Assembly (NCBI RefSeq): GCF_900099815.1
Contig: NZ_FNCW01000005.1
Location: forward strand, 124,001 to 188,000
DNA length: 64,000 nt
Source of the DNA: Psychroflexus sediminis
Lineage (GTDB): Bacteria; Bacteroidota; Bacteroidia; Flavobacteriales; Flavobacteriaceae
Reading direction: 5' to 3'
Position numbers and translations under genes: made by a program. This document shows, piece after piece, positions 36,024 to 46,180 of the stretch. Every line of letters begins with the position of its first letter. Within the stretch, counting starts at the first letter, position 1. Below the pieces are notes generated by a model. That model did not search any database. It was not told the DNA's origin and saw only the letters and a list, made by a program, of their open reading frames with translations.

Positions 36024-36641
36024 ATGAGCTTAGCTAGACTTAGCATAAAAGGAATTTCTTATAGTCAAACTCAGAACGGAGCTTACGCTCTGCTTTTAAG
36101 TGACATGGACAGCAATAGGCAACTGCCGATAGTTATCGGCGCATTTGAAGCCCAATCTATCGCCATAGCCTTAGAAAAAGAGATAAAGCCTCCACGTCCA
36201 CTTACCCACGATTTATTTAAAACCTTTGCTGACAGATTTCAGGTTCTTGTCAAGCAGGTGATTATCCATAAGCTTGTAGATGGTATTTTTTATTCAAGTT
36301 TGGTGTGCGAAAGAGATGGCATTGAAGAAACCATAGATGCCAGAACAAGTGATGCTATTGCTCTTGCTTTAAGGTTTGACGCTCCTATTTACACTTATAA
36401 AAATATACTGGATAAAGCAGGCATCTTTCTTAGCGATAAAAATCAGGATACAGATATTTATAGTTCAGATCATATTCAACATACTGGTGACGTTGAGCAG
36501 GAAGAGAAAAAATCTTCCTTTAAGAGTGAATTTAGCCAGATGACTACCAAAAAACTCAACGAACTTTTAGAAAAAGCTGTGAATGATGAAGACTACGAAA
36601 GAGCAGCAAAAATTCGTGATGAAATTTCTAAACGAAGCTAA
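36024..36641 (+). CDS. Bifunctional nuclease (BFN, DUF151) with UVR motif
   Basis: The 205 residues contain the BFN domain (about residues 1-135: LPIVIGAFEAQSIAIALEK, ARTSDAIALALRFDAPIY) known for combined DNase and RNase activity, and a C-terminal UvrB/UvrC-type motif (KLNELLEKAVNDEDYERAAKIRDEI, about 175-203). The combination is standard in Bacteroidota. It lies 3 nt before the NupC gene and is probably co-transcribed with it. Confidence 0.9.
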   Translation: MSLARLSIKGISYSQTQNGAYALLLSDMDSNRQLPIVIGAFEAQSIAIALEKEIKPPRPLTHDLFKTFADRFQVLVKQVIIHKLVDGIFYSSLVCERDGIEETIDARTSDAIALALRFDAPIYTYKNILDKAGIFLSDKNQDTDIYSSDHIQHTGDVEQEEKKSSFKSEFSQMTTKKLNELLEKAVNDEDYERAAKIRDEISKRS

Positions 36642-36644
36642 AGA

Positions 36645-38336
36645 ATGAAAAACTTTACCTGGGCTTTTTTGATGTGCCTCCCTACACTGATTTTCGCTCA
36701 ATCTTTTCAAGGTGAATGGAACATCGAACTCCAAGAAGATCAAGATTCTACTTCTTATTTTAAAGATCAGCAGCGTATAACTTTCAATGATTCGGTGTTC
36801 AGCATAGTCCATGAACAAATGGATTTAATCTATAAAGGCCGTTTTGAAATCAGCCAGGATTCTTTAATCTTGACTCCATCCCTTAGGTCTTTTGAAGTTA
36901 TTCAGTTTGGCATTCAATCCACAACCGATTCTCTAATAAACCTCTCTTCTGACAGGTTTCGAGTTCAACTGAAAAAAGCATCCTCTACTCCGATACTTCA
37001 GGAGGAAATGGCAGCGAAAGTCATTACTCCCAATGGAGAATTCAGTTTTAATAGTTTATGGAGAGGTGTTCTTGGCATGTTGAGCCTTCTGCTTATCGCC
37101 TACCTTTTAAGTAAAAACAAAAAAGCAATCAATTGGAAAACGGTCGGTATTGGCTTACTTGCTCAGCTTATATTAGCCATTGGTGTATTGAAAATTCCGT
37201 TTATTCAATCAACGTTTGAATTTGTTGGAAATATTTTTGTGAAGATCTTAGATTTTACCGCAGCCGGAAGTGAGTTTCTTCTCGGGGATTTGATGGACAC
37301 CAGTACCTATGGGTATATCTTTTTATTTCAGATCTTACCGACGATTATTTTCTTTTCAGCACTTACCTCTATACTGTTTTACTTAGGAATAATTCAGAAA
37401 GTAGTTAAAGCCATGGCCTGGATCCTTACCAAACTGCTCGGTATTTCAGGAGCGGAAAGCCTGAGTGTAGCCGGTAATATTTTCCTGGGTCAGACCGAAG
37501 CCCCCTTAATGATTAAAGCTTATTTGGAACGCATGACCCGTTCTGAAATACTCCTGGTCATGATTGGCGGTATGGCCACCGTAGCAGGCGGCGTTCTGGC
37601 GGCCTATATTGGATTTCTTGGAGGAGATGATCCCATTATGCGTTTAGCCTTTGCAAAACATTTGCTGGCAGCCTCCGTCATGGCTGCTCCCGGTGCTATT
37701 GTAATTTCAAAAATTTTATACCCTCAACAGGCTGAAGTCAATACGGATGTGGAGGTGTCTTCAGAAAAAATAGGCTCCAATATTCTCGATGCGATAGCCA
37801 ACGGAACGACTGAAGGTCTCAAGCTTGCTGCCAATGTAGCGGCTATGCTTTTGGTTTTTGTCGCTTTAATCGCTTTTATCAATTATGGATTCGAAAAATT
37901 CGGTGAATTGACCAACCTCAACGCTTTAGTTGCAGAATATACACCCTATCCCAAATTTTCTCTGGAGGCCGTTTTAGGACTTATATTCTCTCCTTTGATG
38001 TGGCTGATTGGTGTTGCCAAAGAAGATGTGATGCTGATGGGACAACTGCTCGGTATCAAGCTGGTGGCCAGCGAATTCGTGGGCTACATCCAGCTTGCTG
38101 AACTTAAAAACACAGCCAATGCCCTGAGTTTGAATTTTGAGAAATCGGTTATCATGGCTACGTATATGCTATGTGGATTTGCCAACTTCGCTTCCATTGG
38201 TATACAAATTGGAGGAATTGGTTCTTTAGCTCCGGGACAGCGCAAAACGCTTTCCGAATTCGGTATCCGTGCTTTGATTGGAGGAACCCTGGCTTCACTG
38301 ATGTCTGCAACGATAGCAGGAATGATTATAGGCTAA
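36645..38336 (+). CDS. NupC-family nucleoside transporter with N-terminal secreted domain
   Basis: The C-terminal part (about residues 135-563) is a concentrative nucleoside transporter of the NupC/CNT type: GISGAESLSVAGNIFLGQTEAPLMIKAYLE, the FLGGDDP loop and FANFASIGIQIGGIG are family hallmarks. It imports nucleosides with Na+ or H+. Before it, residues 1-115 form a signal peptide (MKNFTWAFLMCLPTLIFAQ) and a lipocalin-like beta domain (FQGEWNIELQEDQD...), an addition absent from the usual ~400-residue NupC. The domain would lie in the periplasm. Confidence 0.92.
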   Translation: MKNFTWAFLMCLPTLIFAQSFQGEWNIELQEDQDSTSYFKDQQRITFNDSVFSIVHEQMDLIYKGRFEISQDSLILTPSLRSFEVIQFGIQSTTDSLINLSSDRFRVQLKKASSTPILQEEMAAKVITPNGEFSFNSLWRGVLGMLSLLLIAYLLSKNKKAINWKTVGIGLLAQLILAIGVLKIPFIQSTFEFVGNIFVKILDFTAAGSEFLLGDLMDTSTYGYIFLFQILPTIIFFSALTSILFYLGIIQKVVKAMAWILTKLLGISGAESLSVAGNIFLGQTEAPLMIKAYLERMTRSEILLVMIGGMATVAGGVLAAYIGFLGGDDPIMRLAFAKHLLAASVMAAPGAIVISKILYPQQAEVNTDVEVSSEKIGSNILDAIANGTTEGLKLAANVAAMLLVFVALIAFINYGFEKFGELTNLNALVAEYTPYPKFSLEAVLGLIFSPLMWLIGVAKEDVMLMGQLLGIKLVASEFVGYIQLAELKNTANALSLNFEKSVIMATYMLCGFANFASIGIQIGGIGSLAPGQRKTLSEFGIRALIGGTLASLMSATIAGMIIG

Positions 38337-38356
38337 ACAATATTTTTCGTGAAAAT

Positions 38357-38397
38357 AAGATTCATTTTTTTGTCAATTGAAATTTGAATCTTCTTTT
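38357..38397 (+). terminator. Possible terminator after the nupC-type gene
   Basis: AAGATTCA and TGAATCTT pair around a 20-nt loop and are followed by CTTTTATTT. The stem is short and AT-rich, so this is weak. Confidence 0.4.
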
Positions 38398-38860
38398 ATT
38401 TCAAATAGACAGAAATTTTTGAAAATTTCGGTTTATGCTTGATGAATTCTGGGCCTCTGAAAATGAAATAGATGCAGTGGTATTCCTTTTCCGTATTCAC
38501 CACCACAGAACACATAGTCTTGTAAACAGACCTTAATTTTCATTTTCTTTCTGCTTTAACCTGGAAGGAGAGAGACTCTGATCCTGAATCGTCGACTGAA
38601 GTAGTTAAGCTTAAGGCTCAATTTACGCATCCAGTAACCTAATCTTCGATTTTGTTTTGCACTTATCCATCGACCTGTAAAACTTTCCGGGCTAACCAAA
38701 TCATATTTTATTATTCCCGTCTGTCCCATTTTGGATTTTGCTGCTTCTACAGGTCCTGTATCCCCATTTGATGAAATCCAACTCTTATTCAGGCGCAGAA
38801 ATTAAAACCCAAGACGGAATGAAGTCACAAACATTGCCAGTATACTGTTCCCTCGATTCA
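38398..38860. other. Gene-free interval of about 460 nt
   Basis: Between two convergent genes. A 60-codon open frame here runs into the terminator at 38872 and has no coding character. I see no RNA gene, repeat or recognisable protein remnant. Confidence 0.5.
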
Positions 38861-38862
38861 TT

Positions 38863-38896
38863 TAAAAAAAACTCCCGGAGCATGACTCCAGGAGGA
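38863..38896 (-). terminator. Terminator of the galactan/galactose operon
   Basis: On the minus strand CTCCTGGAG and CTCCGGGAG pair (one G-U) around TCATG and run into T8, 27 nt beyond the symporter stop. Confidence 0.8.
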
Positions 38897-38921
38897 TTTT
38901 CTGTAAGTAATAATAAATAAA

Positions 38922-40583
38922 TTAATAAAAAACTGAATAAAGCACTGCCAAAATTATCATTACCGCAAAGGCGCTAATGTTGAATACAGGACCGGTTTTA
39001 AACGTGTCTTTCTTCAGTTCGATTCCTTTTTCATCATCCTGGCCCTTGTTCTGTAACCAACTGATAAACATAATGATTAACATAGTTACAATAGTAGTAT
39101 ACCCCATCTGGTTAAGGAAAGGCTGGATAGGAAAGTAAGGTTCCAAAGACGTATTCGCTACCCATCCTGTGGATCCAATTTTAAAAAACATAGCCACGGG
39201 TATAGAGATGATCGCTCCCCAAATCGCCGCTTTGTTGGTTGCTTTTTTCCAAAATAATCCCAATAAAAAAACTGCTAAAATTCCAGGACTCACCAGGCCA
39301 GTATATTCTTGAATGTACTGAAAGATCTGGTTTAAACTATCCAGTGCCGGTGCTACAAGCACACCTATACCAAGAGCTACAAAAGAAGTAATTCTACCTA
39401 CTTTCACGGTTTTCTTATCACTTGGATTTTTATTGATGTATTGCTTGTAGATATCCATTGTGAAAATGGTAGAAGTCGAATTCAGCATAGAAGCTAAAGA
39501 AGAAACGATTGCAGCCGATAAAGCCACGAAAGCAAGTCCTTTAAGTCCAGTTGGCAGAAATTGAATAAGCCAAGGATAGGATTTGTCAGCTTCTTCCAGA
39601 CTTGGAATATTGATAAGTCCCTCTGCCCCAAGTCGAGCTAACATTTCAGGATCATTAACAATTACATAAGCCGCAATACCAGGAATTACAATGATAAAAG
39701 GAAGTAATAATTTTAGAAAAGCAGCTAAAACGATTCCCTTCTGAGCCTCTCTTAGATTTTTTGCAGCTAGTGCACGTTGAATGATATACTGGTTAAAGCC
39801 CCAATAATAGAGATTTGCCACCCACAGGCCACCGATTAAAACACCGATTCCCGGTAAATTAACGTATTGGGGATTACTTTTATCCAAAATCATATCGAAT
39901 TTTTGAGGAGCTTTATCGTAAATAATACCAAGCCCTTCCCACATGCCATCACCTCCAGATACGGTATTCAGTGCCAAGTATGTCGTTGCAAGTCCTCCAA
40001 CGATGAGAAATACCACCTGTATAGAATCTGTCCAAGCAATAGAAGAAAGTCCGCCATAGATAGAATAGGCTGCTGCAAACATGGCAAGGCCAATGATAGC
40101 CCACGTCATATTAACACCCATCACCGTATTCATCGCCAAGGCTCCAAGGTAGAGAACTGAAGTGATATTGACGAAAATATAGAGCGCAATCCAGAAGACG
40201 GCAAGGATGGTTTTTAGGTTGGTTGAGAAACGCTTTTCAACAAATCCTGGTATGGTATATATCCCCTTTTCAATGAATATGGGTAAGAAGTATTTCCCTA
40301 CAATGAGCAAGGTAATTGCAGCCATCCACTCATATGAAGATATTGCTAAACCTACGGCAAAGCCAGACCCGGACATTCCTATAAACTGTTCTGCTGAAAT
40401 ATTTGCTGCAATAAGCGAGGTACCAATTGCCCACCACGGGAGCGATTTGCTTGCTAAAAAATAATCTTGTGCGTTTTTTTGATGCCCCTTTTTATCTCTG
40501 GACATCCAGAGCCCAATAAATAAAATAAGAATAGCATAAGCTATAAAAATGACGTAATCTAAGGTTTCAAATCCTGTGTTCAT
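38922..40583 (-). CDS. Sodium/sugar symporter (SSS/SGLT family)
   Basis: The 553-residue protein has about 14 membrane segments and SSS-family blocks: WMSRDKKGHQKNAQDYFLASKSLPWWAIGTSLIAANIS at the start region, GGLSSIAWTDSIQ, the NQYIIQRALAAKNLREAQKG segment, and LSSASMLNSTS-like LASMLNSTSTIFTMDIY. It is last in the gal operon, so galactose (or glucose) uptake across the inner membrane is the likely job. It is 11 nt after galT. Confidence 0.93.
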   Translation of the reverse strand: MNTGFETLDYVIFIAYAILILFIGLWMSRDKKGHQKNAQDYFLASKSLPWWAIGTSLIAANISAEQFIGMSGSGFAVGLAISSYEWMAAITLLIVGKYFLPIFIEKGIYTIPGFVEKRFSTNLKTILAVFWIALYIFVNITSVLYLGALAMNTVMGVNMTWAIIGLAMFAAAYSIYGGLSSIAWTDSIQVVFLIVGGLATTYLALNTVSGGDGMWEGLGIIYDKAPQKFDMILDKSNPQYVNLPGIGVLIGGLWVANLYYWGFNQYIIQRALAAKNLREAQKGIVLAAFLKLLLPFIIVIPGIAAYVIVNDPEMLARLGAEGLINIPSLEEADKSYPWLIQFLPTGLKGLAFVALSAAIVSSLASMLNSTSTIFTMDIYKQYINKNPSDKKTVKVGRITSFVALGIGVLVAPALDSLNQIFQYIQEYTGLVSPGILAVFLLGLFWKKATNKAAIWGAIISIPVAMFFKIGSTGWVANTSLEPYFPIQPFLNQMGYTTIVTMLIIMFISWLQNKGQDDEKGIELKKDTFKTGPVFNISAFAVMIILAVLYSVFY

Positions 40584-40594
40584 AAGTAATACCT

Positions 40595-41647
40595 TTAATT
40601 GGAAGATTTATAATGCGTAGTTGGTAGTTCTCTTAAAATTTTTGCGGCCTGTTCTGCAGAAATATCGCGCTGAGCCTCGCCGAGCATTTCGTATCCCACC
40701 ATAAATTTCTTTACAGTGGCACTTCTCAATAACGGCGGATAAAAATGCATATGAAAATGCCATTCCGGATGAGGCAGACCATCGGTTGGCGCTTGGTGAA
40801 TTCCAGAAGAATACGGAAAAGATGTTTTAAACAAATTATCATATTTCACAGTGATAACTTTCAACATATGCGCAAATGCTTTTTCTTCTTTCGGTTGTAA
40901 ATCTGCCAGACTTGCAAAATGTCTTTTACTGATAAGCATAGTTTCATAAGGCCAGATGGCCCAAAACGGTACCAAAGCTACGAAATGCTCATTCTCAGCT
41001 ATAATTCGCTCTTGATGAAGCAATTCTTCATCCAGGTAAACCTCAAGGAGACTCTTCCCGGTTTTCTGATAATAAGCGTTTAGATTATCCTGCGTTTTTT
41101 CTGCTTTCGAAGGAATTGAAGATTGAGACCAAATTTGACCGTGGGGATGGGGATTACTACACCCCATCACAGCGCCTTTGTTTTCAAAAATCTGAACGTA
41201 ATTTATAAATTCATAAGCTCCTAGTTCCAGATACTGTTGCTTCCAGGTTTTTACGATAGCTTCAATTTCCGATAATTCCATTTCTGGAATTGTTAAATTA
41301 TGCTTAGGTGAAAAACAAACCACTTTGTTGATACCACGCTCTGGTTTAGATTGCATTAAATTCGAGGTTGTATCTGCAGTTACTTCCAATTCCTCCTTTA
41401 ATAAGGATGGAAAATCATTTTCAAAGACATAACAAGCCTCGTAATCTGGGTTTTTGTTTCCGTTGGAACGTGTATTACCGGGACACAAATAACAGTCTTT
41501 ATCGTATTCAGGGCATTGCGCTATGTTTTGCTCCTCTTCCTGACCTTGCCATGGACGCTTTGTCCTTTGTGGAGAGACCAAAACCCATTCGTCTAACAAT
41601 GGATTATAGCGCCTGTGAGGATGTTTACTGGAATTAAATTTTTGCAT
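40595..41647 (-). CDS. galT: Galactose-1-phosphate uridylyltransferase
   Basis: GalT swaps UMP between UDP-glucose and galactose-1-phosphate in the Leloir pathway. The 350 residues contain the active-site HPHGQIW (His-Pro-His) near residue 165 and two metal-type Cys pairs: CYLCPGN near residue 52 for structural zinc. The end region has HQAPTDGLPHPEWHFHMHFYPPLLR. It sits between galK and the symporter. No galE is in the window. Confidence 0.96.
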   Translation of the reverse strand: MQKFNSSKHPHRRYNPLLDEWVLVSPQRTKRPWQGQEEEQNIAQCPEYDKDCYLCPGNTRSNGNKNPDYEACYVFENDFPSLLKEELEVTADTTSNLMQSKPERGINKVVCFSPKHNLTIPEMELSEIEAIVKTWKQQYLELGAYEFINYVQIFENKGAVMGCSNPHPHGQIWSQSSIPSKAEKTQDNLNAYYQKTGKSLLEVYLDEELLHQERIIAENEHFVALVPFWAIWPYETMLISKRHFASLADLQPKEEKAFAHMLKVITVKYDNLFKTSFPYSSGIHQAPTDGLPHPEWHFHMHFYPPLLRSATVKKFMVGYEMLGEAQRDISAEQAAKILRELPTTHYKSSN

Positions 41648-41659
41648 TAAAATTTATTT

Positions 41660-42829
41660 TTATTGGACTTGACAAAGTCCATCGCTTATGTGAATAGGAA
41701 ACACCCTTAAATTCACATTGAATTTTTCAATATACAAGCTTGATAGTTTTTCTATAAGCTCATCTTTCGATTCCTGATGGACCAGATTGATCGAACAGCC
41801 ACCAAACCCACCACCCATCATTCTTGCTCCTAAAACCCCAGGAATGTCCATAGCTTTTTCCACTAGAAAATCCAATTCTGTGCAGCTTACCTCATAATCT
41901 TTAGACAAACCCTGATGGGTCTCAAACATCAATGTCCCAAGTTTTTCAAAATTATTATTTTGAATTGAAAAAGCCGCCTCATTTACTCTTTGAATTTCTT
42001 TAACTACGAAACTACAACGTTTAAATAAATTTTCTCCTAGTTCTGTCCGAAGAGATTTCACTTGAGAAAAGGTGCAGGATCTAAAACTCATCACTTCTGG
42101 ATAATGAGATTTTATGATTTCCAATCCAGTTTCGACCTCTTCCCGTCTCACATTATAACCCGATGTAAGGTGCTCATGTTTTACATTACTATCGAGTAAT
42201 AAAAAGGAATAAGAATCCAAATCTGCATCGAAATAACTGTAATCCAATGTTGTACAATCCAATTTTATAGCTTTGTCTTTTTTACCAAAAACACATGCAA
42301 ACTGATCCATGATACCGCATTTAACTCCAACAAAAGTATGAGAGGTTTGTTGACCCATCAAGGCAATATCTTGCTTAGATATCCGTAATGAAAATAAATC
42401 ATTTATGGCGTAAATCAATCCGCACTCTAAAGCTGCCGATGAAGACAATCCTGCACCAATAGGAATTGTACTGCTAAAAACCAGCTGAAAACCTTTCATT
42501 TTAAATCCTTTTTGTTTAAGTTGATGCAAACCTCCAAGAATAAAATTAGCCCACATTTGCTTCACTGGCTTGAGATCATCGGTCAAATTAAAACTAAATT
42601 CCTCATCCAAATCTTTGGCCACCAGCACACACGCATCAGACTGTACTGGCGAGATCGCAAAACAAATATATTTGTCTATAGCGGCTGGCAGCACAAAACC
42701 ATCGTTGTAATCTACATGTTCGCCAATAATATTGATGCGTCCTGGCGATAGAAAAATTGATGTTGCCGGGGTGTTGAATCTTTCTGCAAAATGATTGCTG
42801 GTCTTTAGTATTAACTCCTCTTTCATCAC
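41660..42829 (-). CDS. galK: Galactokinase
   Basis: GalK phosphorylates alpha-galactose at C1. The GHMP-kinase signature blocks are all present: substrate-binding PGRINIIGEHVDYNDGFVLP (about residues 29-48), ATP-binding PIGAGLSSSAALE (about 123-135) and C-terminal GARMMGGGFGGCSI. Its ATG overlaps the stop of the GH2 gene (ATGA), so translation is coupled. 389 residues, usual length. Confidence 0.96.
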   Translation of the reverse strand: MMKEELILKTSNHFAERFNTPATSIFLSPGRINIIGEHVDYNDGFVLPAAIDKYICFAISPVQSDACVLVAKDLDEEFSFNLTDDLKPVKQMWANFILGGLHQLKQKGFKMKGFQLVFSSTIPIGAGLSSSAALECGLIYAINDLFSLRISKQDIALMGQQTSHTFVGVKCGIMDQFACVFGKKDKAIKLDCTTLDYSYFDADLDSYSFLLLDSNVKHEHLTSGYNVRREEVETGLEIIKSHYPEVMSFRSCTFSQVKSLRTELGENLFKRCSFVVKEIQRVNEAAFSIQNNNFEKLGTLMFETHQGLSKDYEVSCTELDFLVEKAMDIPGVLGARMMGGGFGGCSINLVHQESKDELIEKLSSLYIEKFNVNLRVFPIHISDGLCQVQ

Positions 42830-45162
42830 TTGAGCTCTTCTCTTAGTATTAAACGATCAGATTCTAAACCTTCCCCTTCAGCAAAGACTTCGACAGAATC
42901 TAAATCGCCTTTGGTTTTCAACAAAATACTGGCAATTCCAGCTTCAGCTTTTATTGGATTTTGACCAATAAGCTCTGCAGATTCGCTTTCAATACTAAAC
43001 CTGATCTTCCCATCAAAAGAGGGAACTAAAGTACCTTCCTTATCAGTGATTTCAGCATATAAAAAGACAACATCTTCCTGGTTTTTGCTTATCTCAACGC
43101 CAGAAGTGTCTATTTTCAATTTTATTTCTTTTGCTTCTGAAGGTGTTTTTATCTCATGTAAGGCAACTTCTTTTCCATCGATATAACCGACAGCCTTAAG
43201 CGTTCCAACTTCAAATTCAGATAACTCGAATTCAAAGGGGGGTTGTGGTAATTCACTTGAAAACTTATTTCGGGTTGGTTTTTGTTTAGATAGTAGTTTG
43301 TCGTTCAGATACAAAGCAACCTCATCGGTATTGCTAAATACCCGCACATTTAGCGGAGATGAGGGCGTCCAGAAATTAGCTATAAAAACCATAGGTCCAG
43401 ACTCTAAAGGTTCTGGATAGGAGATAGCTGAAGACCGCTGACTTTTATAAAAGTAATAGGTGAATTTAGGAATTCTAAAAATATCACTGATGCCGGAACT
43501 CTCAATATCAAAAGCATAGCCTCGATTATAATCAAACATCAGCCAGTTGGCTTGCCCTATGGTATGCTCACCTTTCAAATTGGAATTGAAAGCTTCCTGA
43601 AAATTCAAAGCTTGTTGGAGTAACCGCTTTTCTCCAGCGCCACGAAGTTGCCTACTGTTTCGTTCGGCTTCAGAAAGATCTGCAAATGCAGTTTGGTTGA
43701 AACCTGCATTTTGCGCATAATACTCCCAGTCCCCATATTCTGCAATGAAAATCTTTCTCGCATTCTCATCATAGTCGTTCCAATACCCCGGAGCTTTAGC
43801 ATGCTGCCTGGCCGGGATATAAAGATCGTAACTTGGATGATCTATCCACCCTGCCGAGTAAGTGTCCTTATAAGGTAACTCAGCCTTTAGAAGAAGATTG
43901 GCTTTGATCATAAACTCCTCCGTCATGGGACTTTCATTCAAAGAATTTTCCCAAAACACAATGCTGGGATGATGACGATCTCGCCTGGCAAAATCTTTAA
44001 TTTCTTGATACGCATTTTCTTGAAATTTTTCTCCTCCGAAAAATTGCCATCCTGAAATACAATTCATCACCAAAAGCCCAACTTCATCACATGCATCCAA
44101 AAAAGCTTCAGATTGCGGATAATGCGATAGTCTTACAAAATCAAAACCCGCATTCTTTATTTTTACAGCATCTCTATAATTGGCTTCATCGGAAATAGCA
44201 TAACCAATATAGGGGTATTCCTGATGACGATTGGTTCCATTAATAAATAAATTCTCACCGTTCAAGAAAAATCCATCTTCGCTGAGTTCAATAGCTCTTA
44301 TTCCTGTTGTCAGTTGTTTGATGTCTAAGGTCTTTTCACCTTCCATCAATTTCACACTAACACGGTATAATCTTGGAGAATGAATACCCCAGAGTTCAGG
44401 ATTTTCAATGTCAATTTCAGTTGAAAGGACTCGATCGCTATTTGAAGAAACTTCAACAGCTTCAGTCAGCTTTGATAGTATTTTCCCGGAAGGAGATTCA
44501 AATTCAATTTTTGCAGAGATGCTTTTGTCTTCAGCAGACTCATTTCTGAAATGAACCTTAACCTTGGCTATAGCTTTTTTATTTGAAATTGAATCAAAAT
44601 GAACTAAAATCCCACCGCTGTTTACTTTTCTGGCTGCAACAGGATCGGTTATGTAAACTGAATTGGTTTCAATTAAATTGACATTCCTGTAAATCCCAGC
44701 GTAGTAATTGAAGTCTAGTTGTTCTAAAAGCTTTCCAGGAGGAATGTCTGGATTATCTTCGTTATTCACTTTTATCACGATGGTGTTTTGAGCTTCCAAA
44801 ACATCGGTTAAATCTAGCGTAAAGGGCAGATACCCTCCCTGGTGATGCTTTAATAAATACCCGTTTACCCAGACCCAGGCTTCATGCATAACGCCTTCAA
44901 ATTCTAAAAAAGTTTTCTTGCTCTCTGGATTTTTTTTGAAGGTCTTTTTATACCAGGCATCGCCCTGCCACTGGTCATTGACCACTAAAGGCTCTATCTG
45001 TGGCGTGTGAGGAATATGAATGGAATCCCACTCCAGTGAGGCAGAATCTTTAGTGAAGGTCCAGTCTGAATTGAAACTTGTATTTATTCTCATAAAATGA
45101 TCGGTTTCCTGGCAAGAATAGAGAAATACGATAAAAGTCAAAAAAATAAATGATTTTTTCAT
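42826..45162 (-). CDS. Glycoside hydrolase family 2 beta-galactosidase, lipoprotein
   Basis: I start at ATG 45162, 2 nt after the GH53 stop; it gives a lipoprotein signal (FLYSC, Cys19). The 778 residues hold the GH2 sugar-binding, immunoglobulin-like and TIM-barrel domains, with predicted acid/base Glu410 (in NSLNESP) and nucleophile Glu475 (in AEYGDW), then extra beta domains. In this operon it should release galactose from beta-galacto-oligosaccharides made by the neighbouring endo-galactanase. Outer-membrane or surface location is inferred from the lipid anchor. Confidence 0.92.
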   Translation of the reverse strand: MKKSFIFLTFIVFLYSCQETDHFMRINTSFNSDWTFTKDSASLEWDSIHIPHTPQIEPLVVNDQWQGDAWYKKTFKKNPESKKTFLEFEGVMHEAWVWVNGYLLKHHQGGYLPFTLDLTDVLEAQNTIVIKVNNEDNPDIPPGKLLEQLDFNYYAGIYRNVNLIETNSVYITDPVAARKVNSGGILVHFDSISNKKAIAKVKVHFRNESAEDKSISAKIEFESPSGKILSKLTEAVEVSSNSDRVLSTEIDIENPELWGIHSPRLYRVSVKLMEGEKTLDIKQLTTGIRAIELSEDGFFLNGENLFINGTNRHQEYPYIGYAISDEANYRDAVKIKNAGFDFVRLSHYPQSEAFLDACDEVGLLVMNCISGWQFFGGEKFQENAYQEIKDFARRDRHHPSIVFWENSLNESPMTEEFMIKANLLLKAELPYKDTYSAGWIDHPSYDLYIPARQHAKAPGYWNDYDENARKIFIAEYGDWEYYAQNAGFNQTAFADLSEAERNSRQLRGAGEKRLLQQALNFQEAFNSNLKGEHTIGQANWLMFDYNRGYAFDIESSGISDIFRIPKFTYYFYKSQRSSAISYPEPLESGPMVFIANFWTPSSPLNVRVFSNTDEVALYLNDKLLSKQKPTRNKFSSELPQPPFEFELSEFEVGTLKAVGYIDGKEVALHEIKTPSEAKEIKLKIDTSGVEISKNQEDVVFLYAEITDKEGTLVPSFDGKIRFSIESESAELIGQNPIKAEAGIASILLKTKGDLDSVEVFAEGEGLESDRLILREELK

Positions 45163-45164
45163 GT

Positions 45165-46178
45165 TCAATTTTTAAAAGCATCTAATGCTGGTGAAGGTGT
45201 TCCATCTTCCTGCCATGCACTAAGGCTGTATCCACTCCATGACTTTTCGCCCTGGGGCTCCCAATACATAACGCCCAGACCTCGATTATCAGGCACATCT
45301 CTTACGGCTTTAATGGTAGCTTCAAGCAAATTTTTGGTGTTTTCAACCTGGTCGTAAAGCCCGCCTACTTCCACAATCATGACGTCTTTGTCATATCTTT
45401 TCACCATATCTTTAAGATTAAATGCAAGATTATCGATTGTTTCTGTATAATCCTTTTCTACCCAGTAAGGGTAGTAGGATAAACCAATAATATCGTATTT
45501 CACTTGTTGTTCGGAAGCATTATCATAAAAGTGGACAAATTTCTCATTATTATCTCCTTCGTCCACATGAATGATCACCTGAATATTGTCATCCACTGCT
45601 TTTGTAGCTTCATAGCCAGCATTCAAGAGCTGCCCCAATTGATCCCAATTATCTGTACTCCCTTCCGGCCATAGCATCCCACCAGGAATTTCATTACCTA
45701 CCTGCACCCATTTTGGTGTCACACCTCCTGCTTTTACTGCGGAAACTACCTCGAAGGTATGTTCATAAACTTTTTCTTTTAACTCCTTAAAGCTTAGGTC
45801 CTCCCAGGCTTCAGGTTTATGTTGTTTACCCGGATCTGCCCAAGAATCACTGTAATGAAAATTGATCATCACATCCATACCCATCTCTTTTGCTCTTAAA
45901 GCCAGGTCTACGGTTTCTTCTTGACTGCAGTGGCCACTTCTTGGATCGCTTGATGGATTTACAAACACCCGTAATCTTACTGAATTCATTCCCCGATCTT
46001 TTAAAAGCTGAAGCACATCTGCTTTATTGCCTTCTTCGTCTTTGAATTCATAACCCGTGGCTTCCATTTGTGGTAACCAGCTTACATCAGCCCCTTTGGC
46101 AAATTCAGCAGTAGCGGTTTCATCTGTGCAGGAAACAAAAAGCAAACTGATAATAAGAAATCTAAAATATTGTATCAT
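45165..46178 (-). CDS. Arabinogalactan endo-beta-1,4-galactanase (GH53), lipoprotein
   Basis: The 337-residue enzyme cuts beta-1,4-galactan, the side chain of pectin rhamnogalacturonan I. It has a lipoprotein signal (LFVSC, Cys17) and the GH53 blocks GADVSWLPQMEATG, NSVRLRVFVNP, NFHYSDSWADPGKQ, with predicted acid/base Glu163 (VGNEIPGG) and nucleophile Glu270 (IVEVGG). It sits between galM and the GH2 gene, spaced by 2 nt on each side. Confidence 0.94.
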   Translation of the reverse strand: MIQYFRFLIISLLFVSCTDETATAEFAKGADVSWLPQMEATGYEFKDEEGNKADVLQLLKDRGMNSVRLRVFVNPSSDPRSGHCSQEETVDLALRAKEMGMDVMINFHYSDSWADPGKQHKPEAWEDLSFKELKEKVYEHTFEVVSAVKAGGVTPKWVQVGNEIPGGMLWPEGSTDNWDQLGQLLNAGYEATKAVDDNIQVIIHVDEGDNNEKFVHFYDNASEQQVKYDIIGLSYYPYWVEKDYTETIDNLAFNLKDMVKRYDKDVMIVEVGGLYDQVENTKNLLEATIKAVRDVPDNRGLGVMYWEPQGEKSWSGYSLSAWQEDGTPSPALDAFKN

Positions 46179-46180
46179 AA

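Noticed and set aside
38738-38920. A 60-codon open frame after the NupC-type gene
   Set aside because: It runs through the terminator of the gal operon, has no family likeness and no promoter.
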